A DNA stretch of 6,148 bases from the NCBI GenBank assembly GCA_017442765.1, contig JAFRZC010000047.1, positions 1 to 6,148 on the forward strand. The letters run 5' to 3'. Below the pieces are notes generated by a model that saw only the letters and a list, made by a program, of their open reading frames with translations, did no database searches and was not told the origin of the DNA. Made by a program: the position numbers and the translations under genes. Origin of the DNA: Prevotella sp. Its GTDB lineage: Bacteria; Bacteroidota; Bacteroidia; Bacteroidales; Bacteroidaceae. Of the stretch, positions 1 through 6,148 are shown one piece after another (position 1 is the first letter of the stretch; each line of letters begins with the position of its first letter).

Positions 1-1
1 C

Positions 2-829
2 CTCAACCGCTGCGTACAATATGCCGTAAACAACAAGCTCGACTATAAAGAGTTCCTGACAGAAATCGTTGACCTCTGCCACAAGGTACAGCTGGCCTAT
101 AACGAGAATCTCAAAGACTTACAGGAACACGGAATGCTTCCTCTGTTCGACGCAGGTTACATCAACATTGGCCGCCAGTATCTCACTATAGGTATCAACG
201 GCATGGTGGAGGCCGCAGAGTTCATGGGGCTCAAGATTACAGACAACCCCGACTACCTCGCTTTCGTACAAGGCATTCTCGGCATCATCGAGAAGAAAAA
301 CAAGGAATACCGCACCAAAGACGTACTCTTCAACTGTGAGATGATACCCGCAGAGAACGTGGGCGTAAAGCATGCGAAATGGGATCGTGAGGACGGCTAC
401 TTCGTACCGCGCGACTGCTACAACAGCTATTTCTATGTCGTGGAAGACACCTCGCTCAATATCATTGACAAGTTCAAACTCCACGGCGCACCCTATATCG
501 AGCACCTCACTGGCGGCTCCGCACTTCACATGAACCTTGAGGAGCATCTGTCGAAAGCACAATATCGCCAGTTGCTGAAAGTGGCGGCAAAGGAAGGATG
601 CAACTATTTCACCTTCAACATTCCCAACACGCTTTGCAACGATTGCGGAACCATCGACAAGCGCTATATGAAGGAATGTCCGCATTGCCATTCTAAGAAC
701 GTTGACTATATGACCCGCATCATCGGTTACCTCAAGCGCGTATCCAACTTCTCCGAAGCACGCCAGAAAGAGGAGCACCGTCGATTCTATGCCGGACAAC
801 AGCAGTACACCATCAAAAACGATGCTTAA
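2..829 (+). CDS. nrdD: Anaerobic (class III) ribonucleoside-triphosphate reductase, C-terminal part
   Basis: The gene is open from the left edge and encodes the last 275 residues; the N-terminal ATP-cone and most of the catalytic barrel lie outside. The enzyme reduces ribonucleoside triphosphates to deoxynucleotides without oxygen, using a glycyl radical, in the cytoplasm. Seen in the sequence: a conserved stretch with NCEMIPAEN (Cys codon 335-337), followed by a GYFVPRDCYNSYFY segment. Then come two CxxC pairs, CNDC (codons 635-646) and CPHC (677-688), which fit the family's C-terminal zinc site. The motif RIIGY follows, whose glycine (codon 725-727) is the expected radical site. The tail SNFSEARQKEEHRRFY is typical of Bacteroidales NrdD. 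The stop overlaps the nrdG start, so the two are almost certainly one operon. Family assignment is secure; the reductant subtype cannot be judged from this fragment. Confidence 0.96.
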   Translation, partial: LNRCVQYAVNNKLDYKEFLTEIVDLCHKVQLAYNENLKDLQEHGMLPLFDAGYINIGRQYLTIGINGMVEAAEFMGLKITDNPDYLAFVQGILGIIEKKNKEYRTKDVLFNCEMIPAENVGVKHAKWDREDGYFVPRDCYNSYFYVVEDTSLNIIDKFKLHGAPYIEHLTGGSALHMNLEEHLSKAQYRQLLKVAAKEGCNYFTFNIPNTLCNDCGTIDKRYMKECPHCHSKNVDYMTRIIGYLKRVSNFSEARQKEEHRRFYAGQQQYTIKNDA

Positions 830-1289
830 ATACGTGAACACGGGTGTCGTCTTTCAGGAAATTCCTGATGAGGTGACACTCGCCATTAACATCTCCAACT
901 GCCCATGTCGCTGCCCAGGGTGCCACAGCAAATATCTCTGGAGCGACACGGGCAGTCCGCTCACAGCCCCTGTCATCGACCAGTTCGTCAAGGAGTTCGG
1001 GGCTGACATCACCTGCATCGCTTTCATGGGAGGCGATGCCGAGCCGAAAGCCGTCAACCAACTTGCCGTCTATATTCACGAACACTATCCGCGCCTCCGA
1101 ACCGCATGGTATAGTGGAAGGACCATCATCTCTCCGGAAATCAACCAGACCGATTTCGACTACATCAAGATTGGCCCTTATATCGCCCATCTCGGCAGTC
1201 TGAAAGACAAAACCACCAACCAGCGGCTCTACAAACAACTGCCCGACCACACTTTTAAGGACATTACCGCCCGTTTTTGGAAAACATAG
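822..1289 (+). CDS. nrdG: Anaerobic ribonucleotide reductase activating protein (radical SAM)
   Basis: This 155-residue protein is the activase that uses a [4Fe-4S] cluster and S-adenosylmethionine to place the glycyl radical on NrdD. The radical-SAM motif CxxxCxxC is at Cys27, Cys31 and Cys34 (CPCRCPGC), with one extra cysteine, Cys29, inside it. MGGDAEP at residues 69-75 takes the place of the more usual GGEP-type SAM-contact motif, and TAWYSGR follows. The length fits the compact NrdG family. The start at 822 is chosen because the family begins with a short M-x-x-Y segment just before the first strand (MLKYVNTGVVFQEIP). An in-frame ATG at 789 would add 11 residues lying wholly inside nrdD with no family-like sequence. 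The ATG overlaps the nrdD stop (ATGCTTAA, 8 bases), which suggests translational coupling and matched production of the two partners. Confidence 0.96.
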   Translation: MLKYVNTGVVFQEIPDEVTLAINISNCPCRCPGCHSKYLWSDTGSPLTAPVIDQFVKEFGADITCIAFMGGDAEPKAVNQLAVYIHEHYPRLRTAWYSGRTIISPEINQTDFDYIKIGPYIAHLGSLKDKTTNQRLYKQLPDHTFKDITARFWKT

Positions 1290-1342
1290 CTCTCCGCCCT
1301 CATTATTTTTCCCCATTATTCTTTTGTTCCCTTATTTTTTTG

Positions 1343-1350
1343 TACCTTTG
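1343..1350 (+). promoter_or_regulatory. Bacteroidetes-type promoter for valS (-7 element TACCTTTG)
   Basis: TACCTTTG matches the Bacteroidetes -7 consensus TAnnTTTG exactly. A TTTG at 1323-1326 could serve as the -33 element, but its 16-base spacing is shorter than the usual 19-21, so that part is uncertain. The upstream stretch 1301-1342 is strongly T-rich, with loosely repeated CATTATT blocks. Transcription would begin near 1357, giving a leader of roughly 37 bases that is A-rich just before the valS ATG and lacks a strong Shine-Dalgarno sequence. This makes valS independent of nrdDG. No clear terminator hairpin is visible after nrdG. Confidence 0.75.
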
Positions 1351-1393
1351 CAAGCCGTAAGAACGTATTTGAAACAAAGGAAAACAAAAGAAT

Positions 1394-4108
1394 ATGGAAT
1401 TAGCAACGAAGTACGACCCACGAGAGGTCGAAGGCAAATGGTATCAATATTGGCTTGACAACAAGCTGTTCAGTTCACAACCCGACAACCGCGAACCCTA
1501 CACCATTGTCATCCCGCCGCCCAATGTGACGGGCGTGCTCCACATGGGTCACATGCTGAACAACACCATTCAGGATATTCTTGTGCGTCGTGCCCGAATG
1601 GAGGGCAAGAATGCCTGCTGGGTACCCGGCACAGACCATGCCTCCATAGCCACAGAGGCAAAGGTAGTAAAGAAACTGGCTGCAGAAGGCATCAAGAAAC
1701 GCGACCTCACACGCGATGAATTTCTAAAGCATGCCTGGGCGTGGACCCATGAGCACGGAGGAATCATCCTTAAACAACTCCGCCGCCTCGGTGCCTCATG
1801 CGACTGGGATCGCACCGCCTTTACCATGGACGAGAAACGCTCGGAAAGTGTCATCAAAGTTTTTGTCGATCTCTATCGCAAAGGCTATATCTATCGTGGT
1901 TTGCGCATGGTGAACTGGGACCCGAAAGCACTGACCGCCCTCTCTACCGAGGAAGTTATCTATAAGGAAGAGCACTCTAAGCTTTATTACCTGAAATATT
2001 ATGTGGTCGGAGTCCCTAAGTTATCTGAAAATTCCGAAGCATCCGGCAATATCATTCACAAAGATGAGAAAGGATACTATGCCGTAGTCGCCACAACACG
2101 ACCAGAGACCATCATGGGCGACACAGCCATGTGTATCAATCCGAAAGACCCGAAGAACCAATGGCTGAAAGGTCAGCACGTGATTGTACCGCTTGTCGGT
2201 CGTGAGATCCCCGTCATTGAAGACCGCTATGTTGACATAGAGTTTGGTACAGGGTGTCTGAAAGTTACCCCCGCCCACGATACCAACGACCACATGCTGG
2301 GCAAGACCCACAACCTTGAGACCATCGACATCTTCAACGCCGACGGAACCATCTCTGAGCAGAGTCCGCTCTACGTGGGTATGGACCGTTTCGACTGCCG
2401 CCGTCAGATTGCAAAAGACCTTGAGGATGCCAGATTATTAGAGCGTGTGGAGGACTACGTGAACAAAGTCGGCTATTCCGAGCGCAATCCCGACACGGCC
2501 ATCGAGCCGCGCCTCTCATTGCAGTGGTTCCTGAAGATGGAGCATTTTGCCGAGATTGCCCTCAAGCCCGTCTTAGAAGGCGATATGCACTTCTATCCTC
2601 AGAAATACGTGAACACCTATCGCAACTGGCTGGAGAACATACAAGACTGGTGCATCAGCCGCCAATTGTGGTGGGGACATCGCATTCCTGCCTACTATTA
2701 CGACGAAGAGAAATTCGTAGTTGCCGAGACTGCGGAGGAAGCTCTTGCGCTTGCCCGCGAAGAGAGCGGCAACGCCAGCCTGCAACTTTCCGACCTGAGG
2801 CAAGACGAGGATGCCCTTGACACCTGGTTCAGCTCATGGCTTTGGCCTGTCAGCCTCTTCGACGGCATCAACAACCCTGGCAACGAGGAAATCTCCTACT
2901 ACTACCCCACCTCAGATCTCGTTACCGCCCCCGATATCATCTTCTTCTGGGTCGCTCGAATGATCATGGCAGGTGAGGAGTATATGGGTAAGTTCCCGTT
3001 CAAGAATGTCTATTTTACTGGTATCGTTCGCGACAAGCTTGGTCGTAAGATGTCAAAGAGTCTCGGCAACAGCCCCGACCCCATCGAGCTTATCGACAAG
3101 TTCGGCGCCGATGGTGTGCGCATGGGCATGATGCTCTCAGCCCCTGCAGGCAACGACATCCTCTTCGACGAGGCACTCTGCGAGCAAGGGCGCAACTTCA
3201 ACAACAAGATATGGAATGCTTTCCGCCTTGTGAAAGGCTGGGAGGTTGCCGACGATTCTGTATGTTCTGGCTCCGCCACAACTAACGAAACCGCCATCCG
3301 TTGGATGGAGGCAAAATTAAAACAGGCTAACGCCGAACTCAACGACCATTTCTCCAAATATCGCATCAGCGATGCATTGATGACGGTCTATAAACTATTC
3401 TGGGATGAGTTCTCCGCATGGTATCTTGAAATGGTGAAACCTGCCTATATCGACGGAAAGGCGCAACCCATCGACCGCGAGACCTACGAACAGACGCTTC
3501 GGTTCTTCGACGCGTTGCTCAAAATGCTTCACCCCTTCATGCCGTTCATCACCGAGGAACTTTGGCAGCATCTCTACGACCGCCAACCTGACGACAGCAT
3601 TATGCGCGAGTGCCTGAAGCTCGAAGCCCCCACGGAAGAAGACCTCCAGCTCATTGCAGATTTTGAGCAGGTGAAACTGATCGTATCGGGTATTCGCACC
3701 GTCCGCAATCAGAAAAACATCGCGCCCAAGGAAAAGCTCCAGTTGCTGGCCGTCGGCAACAACCGGCACGCTTCTTTCAATGCCGTCATCGCCAAGATGG
3801 CCAATCTCGAAAGCATTGAGGTTTGCTCTGAAAAGCCGGCCGACGCATCGTCCTTCATGGTCGGCACCGACGAATATGCCGTACCTCTGGGCTCGCTCAT
3901 CGACATCGATGCTGAGATTGAAAAGGCCGAGGCACAATTGAAACACCTTGAGGGCTTCCTCGTCGGTATAAGAAAGAAGCTCGCCAACGAACGTTTCGTA
4001 CAGAACGCGCCGGAGGCTGTCGTAGCCATGGAGCGCAAGAAGCAGGCCGACAGCGAGGAAAAGATTGCCGCGCTCAAGGCCACACTCGAAGAACTGAGGA
4101 AGAAATGA
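1394..4108 (+). CDS. valS: Valyl-tRNA synthetase
   Basis: This 904-residue class I aminoacyl-tRNA synthetase charges tRNA-Val with valine in the cytoplasm and removes mischarged threonine by editing. The ATP-binding HIGH motif appears as HMGH at residues 50-53, after PPPNVTG. The CP1 editing insertion follows NWDP (174-177) and contains TTRPET (234-239) and TPAHDTND (292-299), whose Asp296 and Asp299 fall in the editing-pocket region of the family. The catalytic fold resumes with DWCISRQ (418-424) and DTWFSS (476-481), and KMSKS is intact at 552-556. An anticodon-binding helical domain begins after [12 protein letters not shown] (from residue 600). The end (about 836-904) is rich in Glu, Lys and Ala with heptad-like spacing, the usual ValRS C-terminal coiled coil that contacts tRNA. 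Length is normal for bacterial ValRS. The ATG at 1394 lies just before the first conserved segment ([15 protein letters not shown]). The stop overlaps the next gene. Confidence 0.98.
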   Translation: MELATKYDPREVEGKWYQYWLDNKLFSSQPDNREPYTIVIPPPNVTGVLHMGHMLNNTIQDILVRRARMEGKNACWVPGTDHASIATEAKVVKKLAAEGIKKRDLTRDEFLKHAWAWTHEHGGIILKQLRRLGASCDWDRTAFTMDEKRSESVIKVFVDLYRKGYIYRGLRMVNWDPKALTALSTEEVIYKEEHSKLYYLKYYVVGVPKLSENSEASGNIIHKDEKGYYAVVATTRPETIMGDTAMCINPKDPKNQWLKGQHVIVPLVGREIPVIEDRYVDIEFGTGCLKVTPAHDTNDHMLGKTHNLETIDIFNADGTISEQSPLYVGMDRFDCRRQIAKDLEDARLLERVEDYVNKVGYSERNPDTAIEPRLSLQWFLKMEHFAEIALKPVLEGDMHFYPQKYVNTYRNWLENIQDWCISRQLWWGHRIPAYYYDEEKFVVAETAEEALALAREESGNASLQLSDLRQDEDALDTWFSSWLWPVSLFDGINNPGNEEISYYYPTSDLVTAPDIIFFWVARMIMAGEEYMGKFPFKNVYFTGIVRDKLGRKMSKSLGNSPDPIELIDKFGADGVRMGMMLSAPAGNDILFDEALCEQGRNFNNKIWNAFRLVKGWEVADDSVCSGSATTNETAIRWMEAKLKQANAELNDHFSKYRISDALMTVYKLFWDEFSAWYLEMVKPAYIDGKAQPIDRETYEQTLRFFDALLKMLHPFMPFITEELWQHLYDRQPDDSIMRECLKLEAPTEEDLQLIADFEQVKLIVSGIRTVRNQKNIAPKEKLQLLAVGNNRHASFNAVIAKMANLESIEVCSEKPADASSFMVGTDEYAVPLGSLIDIDAEIEKAEAQLKHLEGFLVGIRKKLANERFVQNAPEAVVAMERKKQADSEEKIAALKATLEELRKK

Positions 4109-5298
4109 GCAAGAGAATTTCTGCAAGGAAAACAATCATAGGGGGACTTCTATTGCTGTCCCCCTTTCTGTTTTTCTCCTGCTCCGGGCACGACGAGACC
4201 GCCACAGAACCGACCACCACGGCCGCGAAAACCATTCTCATGTTTCTGCCCTATAGCGGCGACAGCAATAATCTCTACAACAATTTCCTGCAAAACATCA
4301 GCGACATGGAGCTTGCAATAGCCGATGCCGGCGGGTTGGGAGGCAATCGTCTGCTCGTTTGCATCTCCCTCACATCTTCTCGTGCCGCACTTGTCAATAT
4401 TGCTTACCAAAACGGCCAATGCCGTCGTGACACACTCTGCCGCTACGACCGACCCGCATTGACCACAACAGAAGGAATAGCCAATGTTCTGAACGATGCT
4501 AAAGCATTCGCGCCGGCACACCAATATGCCCTCGTCGTAGGCAGTCACGGCGAGGGATGGCTGCCCGTCAGAGGTCCCAGGAGGGCACCTTCTACCCGCT
4601 ATTTCGGCGGCACCGGCAGTGCCTACCAAATAGAAACAACCACGCTTGCCAGAGCCATCGACCTTGCCGACATGCACATGCAGTTCATCCTTTTCGATGA
4701 CTGTTATCTCTCCACCGTCGAGGTGGCTTACGACTTGCGCCATGCGGCCGACCACCTCATCGCCTCCACAAGCGAGATCATGGCCTACGGTATGCCCTAT
4801 CGCCCGCTACTTCCCATGCTGATATCCTCCACACCCGATTACGATGGCGTATGCCGGCAATTCCTCGACTTCTATAAGAACTACAAAAACAATGGCCAAC
4901 CGATGCCCTACGGCACTCTGGCCGTCACCGACCTGCGACAAATCGACAGCATGGCCGCCCTCATGCGCGAGATAAACAGCCAGTGTGCCTTCGACACATC
5001 ACAGACGGAACTTTTGCAAGACCTCGACGCCGCCCATTGGACACCCACGGTTTATTTCGATTTTGACGACTACACGGATCATCTCTGCGGTGAACGTCGC
5101 GACCTCTATGCCCGTTTCGAGGAGCAGCTTGCCAGGCTGGTCGTCTGCAAAGCAGCCACTGAGAACATCTATTCCGCGACAGGAAAAACCACCCTCCCAC
5201 TCCGCCATTTCTCCGGTCTCGCCATCAGCGACCCTTCTGAAAACGAGCTGGTCGGCACGTCCAAACAGCAAACCGCCTGGTGGGCAGCCACACATTAG
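4105..5298 (+). CDS. Clostripain-family (C11) cysteine peptidase, predicted lipoprotein
   Basis: This 397-residue protein resembles Bacteroidales clostripain-like peptidases (family C11, clan CD), which cleave after Arg or Lys. Residues 1-26 form a lipoprotein signal: basic SKRISARK, a hydrophobic stretch, then FFSC with Cys26 as the expected lipidated residue. SGHDE right after it loosely resembles the acidic surface-export signal of Bacteroidetes lipoproteins, so the protein may sit on the outer membrane, perhaps facing outward. The mature domain starts with [15 protein letters not shown]. The catalytic pair is His148 (VVGSHGEGW) and Cys200 (ILFDDC), followed by [20 protein letters not shown], which is typical of the family. 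Between them lies a basic stretch (Arg156, 159, 160, 165), where related enzymes self-cleave during activation; cleavage here is inference. The protein ends SGLAI...TAWW, so it looks full length. The start ATG shares bases with the valS stop (ATGA) and has no promoter of its own. The natural substrate is unknown. Confidence 0.9.
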   Translation: MSKRISARKTIIGGLLLLSPFLFFSCSGHDETATEPTTTAAKTILMFLPYSGDSNNLYNNFLQNISDMELAIADAGGLGGNRLLVCISLTSSRAALVNIAYQNGQCRRDTLCRYDRPALTTTEGIANVLNDAKAFAPAHQYALVVGSHGEGWLPVRGPRRAPSTRYFGGTGSAYQIETTTLARAIDLADMHMQFILFDDCYLSTVEVAYDLRHAADHLIASTSEIMAYGMPYRPLLPMLISSTPDYDGVCRQFLDFYKNYKNNGQPMPYGTLAVTDLRQIDSMAALMREINSQCAFDTSQTELLQDLDAAHWTPTVYFDFDDYTDHLCGERRDLYARFEEQLARLVVCKAATENIYSATGKTTLPLRHFSGLAISDPSENELVGTSKQQTAWWAATH

Positions 5299-5373
5299 AC
5301 CGCCGCTCACCGACAAGCCCCCGAACCGCCAATCATAGCGGAAAACACCCTCCCACACGACAGGAGAGAAGCC

Positions 5374-5399
5374 TTCACGATGTGAAAGACCGTCTTTCA
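5374..5399 (+). terminator. Possible terminator or operator: two overlapping palindromes after the peptidase gene
   Basis: TTCAC-GAT-GTGAA (5374-5386) overlaps TGAAAGAC-C-GTCTTTCA (5383-5399), a perfect 8-base-arm dyad with a single central base. In RNA the second would fold as a 7-bp stem with a CCG loop. The two hairpins share TGAA and cannot form together. The position, about 85 bases after the valS-peptidase unit, suits a transcription terminator, but no T-run follows. An operator is an equally fair reading. Confidence 0.4.
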
Positions 5400-5416
5400 T
5401 AAAGTAATAGTATATA

Positions 5417-5504
5417 TATTACCGAGTAAAATAATATATATTACCAGGTAATATAATATATATTACTGAGTAAAATAATATATATTACTTTGTAAAAGCT
5501 TATC
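5417..5504. repeat. Four tandem 22-bp AT-rich units, each with a TTAC-N3-GTAA dyad
   Basis: Units begin at 5417, 5439, 5461 and 5483 and follow the pattern TATTAC-N3-GTAAAATAATATA. Each contains an exact TTAC-N3-GTAA dyad, at 5419, 5441, 5463 and 5485; the central triplets are CGA, CAG, TGA and TTT. The second unit has the longest symmetry, 9-base arms around one A (5437-5455). Decayed copies in the same register flank the array: TCAT-AAA-GTAA at 5397 and TTAG-CTT-GCGA at 5507. The second half of the fourth unit diverges. The 22-bp period is close to two helical turns, which would put the sites on one face of the DNA. It lies about 90-200 bases upstream of the ABC-F promoter. Function is unknown; a phased protein-binding array or a slippage-prone tandem repeat would both fit. 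Confidence 0.9.
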
Positions 5505-5596
5505 TTTTAGCTTGCGAAACTTTACCCGTTGGATGAAGAAAGGCTATCTGTTCGAAAAATGCACTTGTTTTCTTCTCACTTTACCCGAAATTTTCG

Positions 5597-5604
5597 TATC
5601 TTTG
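5597..5604 (+). promoter_or_regulatory. Bacteroidetes-type promoter for the ABC-F gene (-7 element TATCTTTG)
   Basis: TATCTTTG matches the -7 consensus TAnnTTTG exactly. No clear TTTG -33 element is seen at the expected 19-21 base spacing. Downstream, GCACCCGTAA resembles the region after the valS -7 element (GCAAGCCGTAA). The predicted leader is short, roughly 18 bases, and A-rich, ending just before the ATG at 5629 with no strong Shine-Dalgarno sequence. Confidence 0.75.
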
Positions 5605-5613
5605 CACCCGTAA

Positions 5614-6148
<535 letters not shown>

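Noticed and set aside
789..821. Upstream ATG as the nrdG start
   Set aside because: The added residues lie within nrdD and do not match the NrdG N-terminus; the ATG at 822 fits family length and the stop-start overlap.
119..841. Long minus-strand open frame opposite nrdD
   Set aside because: It is fully antisense to a strongly conserved gene, shows no recognisable domain, and arises from codon bias on the other strand.
3395..4135. 246-codon minus-strand open frame opposite the end of valS
   Set aside because: It mirrors the conserved anticodon-binding and coiled-coil parts of ValRS, with no promoter or protein features of its own.
5493..5509. TAAAAG/CTTTTA hairpin as a terminator
   Set aside because: The stem is only six AT-rich pairs with no following T-run, too weak to call.
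5400..5510. Replication origin or CRISPR array
   Set aside because: There are AT-rich repeats but no DnaA-box cluster (TTATCCACA-like) and no dnaA or dnaN nearby. The 22-bp units run head to tail with no variable spacers, so it is not CRISPR.
5519..5587. Direct repeat ACTTTACCCG (5519-5528 and 5578-5587) as mobile-element ends or target duplication
   Set aside because: It is only 10 bases, the 49 bases between contain no element, and no inverted ends are present; chance or minor local duplication is simpler.

Overview
The window looks like a chromosomal segment of a Bacteroidales bacterium, most probably Prevotella or a close relative. The evidence is threefold. Two promoters carry the Bacteroidetes -7 element TAnnTTTG, start sites have A-rich leaders rather than clear Shine-Dalgarno sequences, and the proteins read like Bacteroidales family members. 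Coding DNA is of moderate GC. The genus is inferred from recognition of protein sequence, not from a search. All convincing genes lie on the plus strand.

Layout. (1) At 2-829 is the C-terminal part of nrdD, the anaerobic ribonucleotide reductase, with zinc-site cysteines and the glycyl-radical glycine. It overlaps by 8 bases with nrdG at 822-1289, which encodes its radical-SAM activase. (2) A 104-base T-rich gap carries a promoter for valS (1394-4108), a complete valyl-tRNA synthetase. (3) The valS stop overlaps the start of the next gene in an ATGA junction. That gene (4105-5298) encodes a complete clostripain-family (C11) cysteine peptidase with a lipoprotein signal. (4) A 330-base spacer (5299-5628) holds two overlapping palindromes, then a very AT-rich tandem array of 22-bp units, then a Bacteroidetes promoter. 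(5) At 5629-6148 is the start of an ABC-F ATPase gene, cut by the window end.

How the genes work together. nrdD and nrdG form one functional unit: NrdG installs the glycyl radical on NrdD for oxygen-free deoxynucleotide synthesis. valS and the ABC-F gene both belong to translation, but have separate promoters. The peptidase has no obvious link to tRNA charging, although its junction with valS suggests co-transcription and translational coupling.

Most of the window is ordinary housekeeping sequence. The one structure that the genes do not explain is the spacer array. Four exact TTAC-N3-GTAA dyads are spaced exactly 22 bp apart, with decayed copies in the same register on both sides. It resembles a phased operator array or a small variable-number tandem repeat. 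Its function cannot be decided from sequence alone.
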